Shown piece after piece: positions 21,002 to 32,374 of a DNA stretch of 64,000 nucleotides; the stretch's first letter is position 1, and each line of letters starts with the position of its first letter. The notes beneath the pieces were generated by a model. That model ran no database searches and had not been told where the DNA came from. It saw only the letters and a program-made list of their open reading frames with translations. Position numbers and translations under genes: made by a program. The stretch comes from Vermamoeba vermiformis (taxonomy: Eukaryota > Tubulinea > Echinamoebida), in contig JBEWZL010000244.1 in the NCBI GenBank assembly GCA_045837725.1, positions 1-64,000 of the forward strand, given 5' to 3'.

Positions 21002-23421
21002 TTAAAAGAATTTGTTGGTTTTGACCCATTCACCCTTCGCGATCGAAGGCAACAAGTGCTTTGGTGTGTCGAACGCATCCACCAACAAAGGTGCGTGAGG
21101 TCTAGTACGTATGATTAATAAGCTATCAATTATCGTAATGGACTATTATATATATTCGTACCGAATTTCCTTGCATAATTGACTGACTTGGGTTCGGATC
21201 GCAGCAGCTTTTCTTGGAGCGAAATAACCTTCCTCTAAGAAGAATCCTGAATCTCCTTCCATAGTAGATAAAGCGAACAATTGAATAACTTTTCTTAACA
21301 GGTCCTTGCTAAACGAGTTCAACATCTCTTCGCCTTCTTTTTCCAAGTGCTCGTAGAACAATTTCAAACAAACGTTCTCAACGTGAGCAAATGCAGCGTG
21401 ATTAATTTCAACTACAGAATCGTTCCAAGCTTCCCAGAAACTCTTTCCGCCCTTCATTTTGCTGAAATGTACCGGATCAGTATAACTCGTAAGAAATTCT
21501 GAGAAATATTCGATACTTACCCTCTCAAAGTAAGAGCCAAATTCTTAACCGATCGCTTTTCTCGGAAATGGAATGCTTGCAAGTGGAAGTCCTGAGACAA
21601 GATGTGTTCTTCTTCGGCCATTCTCTTACGCACGGAGTTGCTTTCCATAGCGTAATAAACTTCGTCCTTGTAATAGTCGAAAACTCCTTGGAAGAACTTG
21701 CCCTTCGAGAACTGTGCTTGAAAATCTTTCAACAATGAAGCAGCGACTTGTTGTAACAAAACAGTGTTGTCTCCTTCGTACGTAGTGAAGATATCGCACG
21801 ACTGCTTCAACGAGCCCAATCTGTTGTCAGATTTAAAGCCTTGGCCACCACAGCATTCTCGCGCCATATTAAGCACGTTCTAGAATAGGAAGTTAGCTCA
21901 ATTACGAAATTTCGATGTTAAGAATTAATATACTGACCATACAATTCCAAGTTGTGAGTGCCTTCATTCCAGCGGCCACAATATGCAACTGAAACATTAT
22001 ATTTAATCAAATGAACAAAAGATCGCGTGTACCCGACACTTACGTGCTTGGTATCGGTCGTATGGGCCAACAAACTGCGGACATATCGCTATCCTCAGGG
22101 AGAGGTAGTTTGAAAGGGTTTTTTGTTTTTGTTTTTTTTTGGTTTTTTTTTTTTTTGGTTTATCCTTGGCACACGAACGTTGTCGAAGAAAATTCTTCCG
22201 TTGTCAACTCCGTTCAATCCTTGCTTGTGGCCACAGTCCTCAACATAGACTCCCTAAGATAATTTCATGTCAGCTACTTTTCGACATTAAATCTCAGCTT
22301 TGAAACTTTGTACGGACCTTTTGAAGCACTCCTTTGTCGTCTCTCATGCGCACCAAGAATGCATGAACACCATAGCTCTTATCATTAATTTGCAACTGTG
22401 CGAACACAACTCCATAATGGGCGACCACTACAGAAGTGATTTTTACGTTAGAACACGTGTAACATTTGCAAAGCTTGATTTTCCAACACTTACTAGCATT
22501 GCCCATCCAATATTTTTGTGCCAGTAAGTTAGGTGTGTTGATGACAAATTCACCGGATCTCGTGTCATACTGCGCTGTCGTTGTGATTTCTCGGGCATTC
22601 GAACTTTCCCAAATATTAGACATTATTATATTATGTGATGTTAGTAGGACATACCCGTGACCTAATTCAGTCAAGGCAAAGCACACGAGTGTCTCGAAAG
22701 TGTTCATCTTTGGGATCAGCTTGTGGTGCTTCTCGGTACCTGCAAGGGTTAGCCTCCGAGTGTTTCAATAATAACCTCTACTACTTACCTAACTTCAAAA
22801 TTGCAGTACCGCATAGTACCCACTGAAAAATAAGAATTAAATTGAGATCACACGAGATCACGATACTTGTCGACACTTACTTGAACTCCGAACTTGGTAC
22901 CAATACTCGGGTCAACGAGTGACAATGCCTTTCCAACGGAAATTAATGGATTAGGGTCCCTACGCGAAATTTTGTTAATTATTTTGACCGTTGTTCATCT
23001 GGAATTCACAAATCGAAACGGCATCCAGGATAAGTTCAACTTACGTTGCTAAATCTTCTATCTTCGAAATGTTGTTATCCACCAAAAATTTGGCGACCAC
23101 AATGCACTGCTTCAAAACGAGATCGCGCTCTTTTTCCAAATCTAAGCCGTACTGCATTTTCAGAAACGGTTCATTCTTTACGAAGTCGTAAAATCGATTG
23201 ACGAGGTCAACATTGTCGCTAGATAAATGCTTGAGGAAATTTTTCATGCCTGGCAAGGGATCTTCCTCTTTGGCCCTTGTCGGATTGATCTTTATATCTC
23301 CTCGTTCATTTTCTACGATAAGAAATTTGAGTTTGCCGTACCTAAAATTAATTATTTAGAATTTATACATACTTGGCGCGATGCCAACTAGGTGACCGGT
23401 AATGACTCGGATTCGTTCCAT
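21002..23421 (-). CDS. Peroxisomal acyl-CoA oxidase, with an internal gap
   Basis: Catalyses the first, FAD-dependent step of peroxisomal beta-oxidation and makes H2O2. Start Met is at 23421 and TAA at 21002. Family blocks in order: [93 protein letters not shown], then [32 protein letters not shown] and [19 protein letters not shown] (including the catalytic Glu). Between FFDNVRVPR and [11 protein letters not shown] roughly 120 residues of the first helical domain are missing. In their place is an A-rich tract (poly-T on the plus strand, 22116-22166). No C-terminal SKL is seen; the tail is KTNKFF. The gap is probably an assembly collapse. Confidence 0.85.
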
Positions 23422-23885
23422 GTTATTTTAGTTGTACGCGACTAGTATGGTTATGTTTACAAAAAGAAAATTAAAATAAATTGGTTCGTAAACAAATCCC
23501 TGTCGACCGGTCGTTGGGAATGTCGTCTGCGCCAAGTGTACGGCTCGGTTGAGTTTTCCGTTTCCTTTTTAAGAAAATTTCTCCAACTTTCAACTCAATT
23601 TCGAACGGAGACGGACACCATGGTACCACGGCAAGCACCATTATTATAAAATATGTCCCAATTTGACTAAATGCAAAGACAATTTTTTGCGGCTTCGATC
23701 GAATCTGCGCAATTTCCCCATTCGTTCTGTTCTGACTACAGCACGTACAATAAAAATAAATCCATAATTATAACAAAAATAAGATAATTTGATTTTAGGA
23801 CGGTTTCTCAGGTTCTTTCGTACATGCAATCAAAAGCAACGAATTATAATTATTGAATCATAACTGCTATTATACTTATCTAATT
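23422..23885. other. Divergent intergenic region
   Basis: Promoter space between acyl-CoA oxidase (-) and the small gene starting at 23886 (+). No coding signal was recognised on either strand. Confidence 0.4.
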
Positions 23886-24270
23886 ATGGAACTTACTTTT
23901 GATAAATTGGCGGCTGACAATTCAAAGGAGACCAAAGCTAGCTTCAGTTTTGATTGCGGCAATTTTTGCCAGTGCTTCAAGCAGACTCTAGAGTCTAAAG
24001 ACCACATTGCTTTAACGGTAATTAACTCGAATATTGACGGTCGTTATCGTGCATCTGGATTGGAGTCGATCGAAGATGGAATTGTGCTTTCAAATCACGA
24101 TTATCGGCTTCTCTCGGTACCCTATGGTAAGCAGAACATATTTCTAGAAGTTCACAAGTGTTCTGAGCGGTGCTTGATTGCCTTTAGTTCTAGATGATTC
24201 GACGGGTGCGCTTTTTGCGTGGCCGATTTTCTGTGGCCGTGAAAAATCAAGGCAAAAATACCAATTTTGA
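23886..24270 (+). CDS. Small two-exon gene of unknown function
   Basis: Exon 1 (23886-24125) starts MELTFDKLAADNSKET and contains FDCGNFCQCFKQTLESKDH and SNIDGRYRASGLESI. A GTAAGC donor at 24126 and an acceptor at 24185-24186 join it in phase to exon 2, which reads VLDDSTGALFAWPIFCGREK and stops at TGA 24270. The product is about 107 residues, soluble, with five Cys and no signal peptide. I do not recognise a family. It ends only 44 nt before the 6PGDH start codon, so the two genes share little regulatory space. Confidence 0.5.
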
Positions 24271-24313
24271 GCTCAGACAAATCATTGCTGCAGAACTTTA
24301 TACATAAAACAAC

Positions 24314-26665
24314 ATGTCTCAATTAGCTGATATCGGTTTGATCGGTCTCGCCGTTATGGGTGAGAACTTGATCTTGAACATGGCCAATCACGGATTTACC
24401 GTGTGCGCCTACAACCGTACTACCGCCAAGGTTGACGAATTCCTTGCTGGTCGTGCCAAGGGTAAATCCATCATTGGTGCTCACTCGATTGAAGAGCTCT
24501 GCAGCAAGTTGAAGAAGCCCAGAAAGATCATGATGATGGTCAAGGCCGGCAAGCCTGTCGACGACTTCATTGAGCACATTCTTCCCCACTTGGAGAAGGT
24601 ACGTGGTATATAGATTACTCTTTGCAATCAAAGATATTATTTTGAGATTTAGACCTCCTTGTGGAAATGGAAAATATTTTCTATTTATTTGCTTGCCTGT
24701 AAAATTCTCTATTAAGCTTTACATTATCATTTACATATATTAGCAGGTTTAAAACCACATTTTTTATGCATGAAGCCAGTTCTAATTTTAAAATAGGGTG
24801 ACATCTTGATCGACGGTGGTAACTCAAACTACAACGACTCCACTCGCCGTGTTAAGTACCTCACTGCCAAGGGCATCCACTTCGTCGGCTCTGGTAAGTA
24901 TTCCGCAGCCTTTGCTCTAGTCCTTCTAGAAAGTTCCTCCGTCCCGCTGGAACTAAAACGGGCATATAAAATCAATTAAAATAGATACTGCCATAATAAT
25001 GATATGCTAATTGATGATATAATTAATAGAATTGACGATCGCATATTCGCGATTGAGATTTTTTTTCCAAAAGTTCTTCGGCTGATCTTTCATTTTAAGG
25101 TGTTTCTGGTGGTGAAGAAGGTGCCTTGAATGGTCCTTCCATTATGCCTGGTGGTGATAAGGCCGCCTGGGAGCACGTTAAGCCCATCTTCCAAGTAAGA
25201 ATTCACTCAGATCAAAGCTGACATCCACGCAAAATATTGCAAAAAAACGCTTGATAATTTTTATTTCTTTTTTTGCGGCATTTTATTATGCGGTTTATAT
25301 TGTACGATCATATAATATAATCCTAATTTCATTTCTTTTAGACTATTGCCGCCAAGGTCGAAGACGGATCTCCCTGCTGCGATTGGGTCGGTGAGGAAGG
25401 TGCCGGTCACTTCGTCAAGATGGTCCACAACGGCATTGAATACGGTGATATGCAATTGATTGCTGAGGCCTACCACTTGTTGAAGGGCGTTTTGGGTCTC
25501 TCCAACGAAGAGATCTCCAACGTCTTTGCCGAATGGAACAAGGGTGATTTGGACAGCTACTTGATCGAAGTAAGTATTAATACTACATTTTTTACATTAT
25601 TACGTCCGTAGTTGATTAAATTTCAAATATTTTGTCGGATGCGAAACTATTCCACCCTTCCCAACGCCTTTTCAATTAAGTAGCAATATTAATTATTTTT
25701 GTAGATTACTCGTGACATCTTCAAGAAGAAGAGCGAGGAAGGTAACGGTTACGTTATTGATACTATTTTGGACGCTGCTGGTCAAAAGGGTACCGGCAAG
25801 TGGACCGTCGAAGCTGCCCTCGACACTGGCATGCCCGTCACTTTGATCGGTGAAGCCGTCTTTGCTCGCTGCTTGTCTGCTCAAAAGGACGAGCGTGTTG
25901 CCGCCTCATCTATTTTGCCCGGCCCTGCTCAAGAGCCCTTCACTGGCGACAAGCAAGCCATCATCAACGACATCCGTGACGCCGTCTTCTCTTCCAAGAT
26001 CGTTTCTTACGCTCAAGGTTACGTTTTGATGCGCGTAAGTGTTTGACTGAAACCGCTGCGTACACGTCACTTTTTGACGATGCGTGAAGCTCCAAAATAC
26101 AACCAACATGCTAACTCTGTGATTACTAGGCTCAAGCCAAGGAGCTCGACTGGCACTTGAACTACGGAGGTATCGCTTTGATGTGGAGAGGCGGTTGCAT
26201 CATCAGATCCAAGTTCTTGGGTAACATCAAGGAAGCCTTCGACAAGAACGCCAACTTGCAAAACTTGCTCTTCGATCCTTACTTCGTCAACAAGATGCAA
26301 GCTACTCACGTAAGTATCCGCCCTCAATGTATTTTAAATTATCCGATAATAATTCGCGAATCTGGTCACGGATGTACGCTGTACGTTATACAGAATATTA
26401 ACGATGTGTTTAATATTAGTCTGGCTGGAGACGCGTTGCTGCCCTCGCCGTTACTCGCGGTATCCCCATCCCTGCCATCTCTACCGCTTTGGCTTACTTC
26501 GACGGTTTGAGAACTGCTCGCTTGCCCGCCAACTTGACTCAAGCTCAACGTGATTACTTCGGTGCCCACACTTACGAACGTGTTGACAAGAAGCGCGGCG
26601 AGTTCTTCCACACCAACTGGACCGGCCACGGTGGTAACACTGCCTCCACTGCTTACATTGTCTAA
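24314..26665 (+). CDS. gnd: 6-phosphogluconate dehydrogenase, decarboxylating
   Basis: Oxidises 6-phosphogluconate to ribulose-5-phosphate and CO2 with NADP in the oxidative pentose phosphate pathway. Seven exons: 24314-24598, 24797-24893, 25100-25194, 25342-25569, 25705-26034, 26130-26309, 26420-26665. Motifs: N-terminal dinucleotide fold [17 protein letters not shown] with [36 protein letters not shown], the catalytic [17 protein letters not shown] (Lys) with Glu in the same helix, [13 protein letters not shown], and the C-terminal GQPS-like tail region ending [14 protein letters not shown]. All parts are intact, and length (about 485 aa) is normal. Codon use is more C-rich than neighbours, as expected for a highly expressed gene. 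Confidence 0.97.
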
Positions 26666-26780
26666 GCCCTCGATTGTAACGCTTGTTTAATTCGTCTGTA
26701 ATAATCTCTTTGTTTTTTGACAACTTCATAAGCGAGTTGTGTTATAAATAAACTGTTTAAAATCCAAGTAAGCTCGCTAA

Positions 26781-28182
26781 ATGTCTCAAGATCCGACATC
26801 CATTTTTCTTCAGCGCTCCTCCACATGCGGAGCACAACAGCCAGTCACCGCTAAAATACTGTTTATTATTACTAATAGACGGAGGAAAGTTCTAGATGGA
26901 AGGACCAAACCAGGTAGAGAGGATCCAAGATCAGTCTCGAATATTGCAGTTCCATAATTTATTTTAATTATAGACTTATGAGATTGGAGGCATCCGCGTA
27001 TCGTTTATCACAAGTATGTTACTATAACTGCTAAGAATGTCCATTTTTCAAATTTGCGGAGACACACCATCTGCTCAGTACACTTACAGCCCACTATTTA
27101 CGTCAATTATCGAGAACATTAATTCAATAATATTAATACCTATTTTTCAATAGTATTTTTGTTCAGTTTCTTCGCTCTCGTGTCTTTAATTATTATTCTC
27201 GTGGTCAAGCTGTTCAGAGTAAAGTATTACGAACAAACAAAGAGGTAAATACTTAATATTTATGCATATTGTAATGGTTTGTAATGATGTGTATGGACAG
27301 GACCGGTGGACAACCTCTAGCAGAAGATGATTATTTATTAGAGAGCGAGCCACACCTCAGATTAAAGAACATTGAAGCAGATAAGCTATTGGTACGTGCA
27401 TTTTTGTATAATGTAACAACGATACTAATATGGCCCATAGTATAAGAAAGTTAGCCCTCAAGAACGAATTCTTTGGATCTACGAACGACCTAGTCATTGT
27501 ACGAACACTGCTATTCGTGAATATACTAGACACTAATTCTATGTACAGTTGTTAGGTCTATTTTGGGCTTTTCGATTGGATCACTCGGCCTCGCTGTGTT
27601 GGGCGTCGATGGCATCAATTATTTCATACGTCATGCAGCCCTCAAGGCAGATAGACTTCTATATTATCGTAGTTTATGTCGTGTTATTTGTTAGCTGGTA
27701 ATTAATGATCAAGCATATAACGTAATTCGTTTGGTGCTAACTTTGCTTTCGAAGGCTTGGCTGTGCTGTGATTAGTTTGATAAGAAAGCCAACTTCTCAC
27801 GGTAAGGAGTCATTAATCTCACTGTTACTCTGTCTAATCAACACAGCTGCCTATGCGTTAACAAATCAGCGAGCAATTATAATCGGATTATCGAGGCCGT
27901 CATGCGTTTCTGGTAGTGCAGAAGTACGGTGTACCAATATGCAACTCAAGGTTGACTTGTTAATATGTAGGAGGAGTTTTTGGAATACACATTCGGTCAA
28001 TTACATTCGGTCCAAGTAGAAAGATCAAGTGAGGACGAAGGCAGCATTTTATTCAAGAACCAACAAATTGGAGATTTGTCAGTGGCCACGGGCTTTTTCG
28101 ACATTCCAGACGTGGACTCCGTTGCAGCACTGATAAAGCAGCAAGTGGTAAATCAACGCCTCGGCTTGGAAAATGGGAGTTA
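26781..28182 (+). CDS. Predicted multi-pass membrane protein of unknown function
   Basis: Several short exons can be joined to give hydrophobic segments: SFITIFLFSFFALVSLIII followed by basic KLFRVKYYEQTKR (membrane segment then cytosolic side), an acidic loop GGQPLAEDDYLLESEP, RLDHSASLCWASMASIISYV, DFYIIVVYVVLFVSW, and LGCAVISLIRKP. The last exon (27972-28182) is soluble and acidic and ends LGLENGS. Exon phases around 26940-27000 are uncertain, so the ATG at 26781 (MSQDPTSIFLQRSS) is a guess. Topology resembles ABC-transporter N-terminal membrane regions, but no ATPase motif is present, so I make no functional claim. Confidence 0.5.
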
Positions 28183-28197
28183 GATGTGATAACAGGC

Positions 28198-28477
28198 GGA
28201 GCAAAGTAAATAGTCCTCACACCAATTATGCTTGAGGTTGAGTATGAGGATTAGGGTTGATCGGGAAGCAACTCAACAAGCATGCGAGCGTTAGCCGAAG
28301 TTGTGTGGCTCAAAAATATTTTTGCCTCGACTCAACGCCAAGCCCGCTTAGCTCAGTCGGTAGAGCGCACGGCTCTTAACCGTGTGGTCGTGGGTTCGAG
28401 CCCCACAGCGGGCGTATTTCTTTTTTTTTTGCTTGAAGAGCGAGCACGCAAACAACGAACTGCAACAAACAAGTCTG
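28198..28477 (+). repeat. tRNA-Lys cassette, copy 1
   Basis: This block, from about gagcaaagtaaatag to aagtctg, recurs inverted at 31832-32162. It spans upstream sequence, tRNA-Lys and a downstream tail of about 60 nt. Copy 2 carries roughly 50 extra bases in the upstream arm. Confidence 0.75.
28342..28413 (+). tRNA. tRNA-Lys (CTT)
   Basis: 72 nt without CCA and without intron. The acceptor stem GCCCGCT pairs with AGCGGGC. A box is TTAGCTCAGTCGG, B box is GGTTCGAGCCC. The anticodon stem CACGG/CCGTG encloses loop CTCTTAA, giving anticodon CTT for Lys. A run of T at about 28421-28430 is the RNA polymerase III terminator. The sequence appears identical to the copies at 31900, 60351 and 62961. 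Confidence 0.97.
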
Positions 28478-28633
28478 CTTGGCGTCCAATCAAGAACGCT
28501 GTCGAAATATATGTCCTTGCGGCGTGCAATTTTTTTTTGTCGACCGCGGAATTTGGCAACTTTTCAAATAATTGGCCTTTTTTTAAGTGCTGTTTCCTGC
28601 CGAGTACCTCAAAAGAATCGCGAGAGTTAAGAA

Positions 28634-29933
28634 ATGACACAGTTGTATCTTCCGCCAGAAGTGTGGTGCAACATTCTCTCGTACGTGCGAGATATTGATG
28701 AGGTTGTAGTTGCCAAGAGAATCAATCGCTTATTTTACAATGAAATGAAAGATAAAGACCCGTTATTGCTTGTGCCAGATGTTAACTGGGAAGCGTTAAA
28801 AGGTATTTTAGAAATTAATTAAAAATAATGCAATTTATTTATCTGAAAATCTTGTGCCTCGTGCAATTAACGATTTTAAATAGGAAATATTAGATATTTA
28901 TCGCAACGACGAATTTATACCGCGAAGCGTGAACAAGTGCTGGAATAGTACGTTGAACAGATCTTATAAACTAATTTTCCTTGCTTACTTTCAATCTTAG
29001 TTGGCGAAGTAATCAAGTCTCCGATGTGCTGAGAGATGCGGAAAGTCCTGCCGACGTGGCGAATAGATACTTTGTATTTAAAGCCTTGTTATTAAGTACT
29101 CGTGAGGTCGACAAAACACAGGCTATTTATCGCAAATACGAACTCGCAGCACCAGAGAATATCATTACCTCGAGTCAGTTCGTATGTATTAGTCATTATA
29201 TGGCTTAACGCTGACCTTCTGTTCGTAGTACACGAAATTGATCCTCGATGACGACTGCGTCAAAACAAAGCTTTACGTAGTAAGTTAGTAATAATAGATA
29301 TTGCTTGCATTATCAACATCTAACGAAAATTTGCTTAGTGGGACATTGACTCGGTAAGTTAAGCAAAGCAGGAGCGTTAATTAGGGTTAGGGTTTGACTT
29401 TCATTTAGACCGAGACATGCGTCCAAATACCGCCCATCTACTTAAACTTTGCCAATGCACTCTTGATGACATTCAGCGTCAACAATCGAGAGTCGTTCAA
29501 ACTGCTCATTGAACGCTGCATCAAGATCATGGGCACTTTTTATTCAAGAAAGTCAACGGTGCCGCCTCTCTTGTACCTCGTTGGATTGCGCGGAAAAACC
29601 GACGGAAAGCACCGAGTCGTGAAGGCAAAAGACATTGAGGTATGGTTCGATCTGCACTTTGACACGTGTCATTCACTAACCTGCGTCTAGCTCGTATCGA
29701 AAGTGTTCAATCTCAAGTACTTTGAAATTCCCGATAGCGCCGATGCAGTTACAGAGATGATGAACTCAATCACCGATGACATGCAAAAATCTGCCGCGTA
29801 AGTCTCTCGAGTGATTACTGTTACGACTTACCTGTCAATTTGCAGTGGGAAATGGGTCGCCGGAGAGCAAGGCCTCAGCGTGCTGCAAACAGCTGAACCA
29901 ACGTCTACGAAGAGATGGTGCAATGTATTGTAA
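28634..29933 (+). CDS. F-box protein with degenerate Ras/Rab-like domain and CAAX tail
   Basis: The F-box is at residues about 1-40 (YLPPEVWCNILSYVRDID, AKRINRLFYNEM). After a linker the rest follows a Rab/Ras fold: FKALLLSTREVDKTQAIYRK sits where the P-loop should be, with glycines lost but Lys-Thr kept. Then come KLILDDDCVKTKLYV, WDIDSTETC in place of WDTAGQE, ALLMTFSVNNRESF, YLVGLRGKTDGKHRVV in place of GNKxD, and KYFEIPDSADAV in place of the SAK loop. It ends KRWCNVL, a geranylgeranyl-type CAAX box. WDIDS is encoded by a 15-nt microexon (29339-29353). Nucleotide binding is therefore unlikely. It shares architecture with the Kelch-F-box-Ras gene at 7609. Confidence 0.75.
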
Positions 29934-29976
29934 ATCCAGCATCTTATTGTTCGTCCTTAACGTGCCAATAACAATC

Positions 29977-31661
29977 TTACTGCATCATTAACACGACTTC
30001 TAACATCTTCTTGTAACTCGCGTGATCAATTGACTTGACGATTTCTACGTTCGGTTCTTTGCCACTCATTTTGCCCCAGTCTATCAAATGTCAGTTTCTA
30101 CGACACTCGCAGGCAGTCAGATTTTGCTCACCAAACACTGTCTGGCCTCGTGAATATTGGCCGGCGAGTTCGACTGTGCCGTACACCGACTCGCGAGACT
30201 GGATCAACTCGGGCTTCAGAAACGCGGCTACAGCCACTACGTCAGCTCTGTGCAATCGTGATTAGTTCTGCAAACAGGTTTTTCAGCATGAATCAGTTAC
30301 TTACGAGATGAAAACCTCGCGAAGTTTGCCGCGCACGAGTGACTCATATTTGGCCATAATAGCGGCCATAAACTTGCCGTTATTGGTCGTGTTGTGTTTA
30401 ATGTACTGAAGGCACCGTTAGATTTCATGGCAGCTTGCTTCGTGGAACCGGATCTTACCTTGTCAAACCAATCCCAATCAATGCCACATGCCACCGCTAA
30501 CTCCCACGAGATCATTTGTACTTTAGGGAATTGTTCGAAACATATTCTAGCTGCTTCAGGATCGGCATACCTACGTTTGAAAATGTCATTATTACACGTG
30601 AATGTGACGCCCATGGTGCTGTCACTTACACATTCCATTCGCTTGTGAAGCTTGAATTACCGAGTGCTTGATAGGCACCAGCCATTGAGATCAGTTCTGT
30701 TAGTATTGTTAATTACTGACTTCAAAAATATCGATGGACTGTCGTACCTCTGACGCGGTTGGGAAGTGTCGGATCTAAACAAACAGCCAAAGCAACGTTC
30801 GTGAAGGGACCTACTGCTAATTAATAACATACTCGTATATATTATGGCATACCAATAGTAATCACATAGGTATCAGGGTGTTGCTTTGTAAGTTCGATTA
30901 ATGCTTGAGCCGCGTGCATAGGTTTTGGCTTTAAATTTTCATGACCCAAGTTGGAGTTGCCCAAGCCATCGGTACCATGGCCTAGTAGGCGAGTCGTAAA
31001 TGCATAATTTGATACGAGATCCATCATAATGACGATTACCTTCCCAGTTCGGAGGTGCGAAGGTGCCCAGGAGAGGTTTCGGAGCACCAGCATAGAACGG
31101 AATTTCTTCGGTCTTAGTTAATTCGAGGACATATGAAACATTGCGCAGTACAGCTGTAGTGAGTTAAACAGGAATTAGAAAGACAAAGGTACGCGGATCG
31201 AGACCTTAAGTCACTTACAGCCCAGATGAATGTTGCCGGATACGCATGTGATGCCGACCACTTCTACAGCTCCTAGTGAATAGTCGCCTTGGCGGGTCTT
31301 TTTGTGGGCTTCGAGCAAAAGAAGCAGAGCGAAGGCGCTTTGAAGAAATTAGCAAGTGGCTGGCAAAAGTCAATAGAAAAAAATTTAGAAGGCATGAGCA
31401 TATTTACAAAGCTGCGCATTGTACTCGTAATGAATCCCGCCTCTGCAGAGAATTTTTTAAAAAATAATTAAATTAATTTCAACTTGAAAAGAGATTTGAC
31501 CAATTAAAGTCCTTACTAGTGAGGGTGTATTAACTCAATTTTGTAAAATATAATGACAAATTATCAATGCAGCTAGCATATTACTCTGACAAAATTGAGT
31601 ATGTCTCTTACTCATCTACGCCACAATCAGTATCGATAATGACCTTTCTGATGGTGTTCAT
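29977..31661 (-). CDS. Inosine-uridine-preferring nucleoside hydrolase
   Basis: Cleaves the N-glycosidic bond of ribonucleosides for base salvage. The start at 31661 gives RKVIIDTDCGVDD, the Ca2+-binding DTDxGxDD motif, with an unusually long first intron (about 260 nt). It continues AFALLLLLEAH, VEVVGITCVSGN, FYAGAPKPLL, GHGTDGLGNSN, MHAAQALIELTKQHP with TYVITIGP, NVALAVCLDP, ISWELAVACGIDWDWF, SNGAFSTLNTT and DVVAVAAFLKPELI. TAA lies at 29977. All metal ligands appear to be kept. It is convergent with the F-box/Ras-like gene, with 43 nt between the two stops. Confidence 0.88.
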
Positions 31662-31831
31662 GACTCAAAGTTCCAACTACTCAAAGGTCTTGTTGCGTAT
31701 TGTTGTAGAGAAGAATAAAAAGTATGTTTTTTGACACGATTGATGTTTGTTAATAATAACTTAAGTCTTTCCGTATCCCCGCGCACCGTAAAGATGCAAA
31801 AAATAACGACACGTTCGTGCTTGTACACAAC

Positions 31832-32162
31832 CAGACTTGTTTGTTGCAGTTGGTTGTTTGCGTGCTCGCTCTTCAAGCAAAAAAAAAAAAAAGAAATACG
31901 CCCGCTGTGGGGCTCGAACCCACGACCACACGGTTAAGAGCCGTGCGCTCTACCGACTGAGCTAAGCGGGCTTGGCGTTGAGTCGAGCCAAAAAATATTT
32001 TTGAGCCACACAACTTCGGCAAACGCTCGCATGCTTGTTGAGTTGCTTCCCGATCAACCCTAATCCTCGCTGGCCTGTTGCCGTCCTCTCCGCTCAAACT
32101 CTCTCTTAGTGCGCGATATTCAACCTCAAGCATAATTGGTGTGAGGACTATTTACTTTGCTC
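31832..32162 (-). repeat. tRNA-Lys cassette, copy 2 (inverted)
   Basis: Inverted copy of 28198-28477. The upstream arm includes gcatgcttgttgagttgc and cctcaagcataattgg on the plus strand, which match copy 1 in reverse complement. An extra segment at about 32066-32120 is absent from copy 1. The remaining 32163-32374 region upstream of the next gene's stop shows nothing recognisable. Confidence 0.72.
31900..31971 (-). tRNA. tRNA-Lys (CTT)
   Basis: Same 72-nt sequence and cloverleaf as the copy at 28342, on the opposite strand. The terminator appears as an A-run on the plus strand at about 31880-31892. It lies in the upstream region of the nucleoside hydrolase gene, transcribed in the same direction as that gene. 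Confidence 0.97.
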
Positions 32163-32374
32163 TACGCCCTCATTCGCAGAGGACAGCAGTTCTTGCGGAG
32201 GTTGGCTGGTTCTTGTCACTGCGTAGTCTGCTATTGAGATCGCAACTGCTTGGTATCAAAGGGTGTACTAGGCTGTGGACTCGGATATCTGTCTCGGATC
32301 GCGTAAAATGGCAGAATTTCGAAACGTGAACGTTACTCTCGCAAATTCTTCCCTTGCTCTTCCCCTTTAATTAA

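Noticed and set aside
29378-29396. Telomere-like ttagggttaggg in an intron
   Set aside because: Fewer than three units inside a normal intron of the F-box/pseudo-Ras gene; too short for an interstitial telomere.
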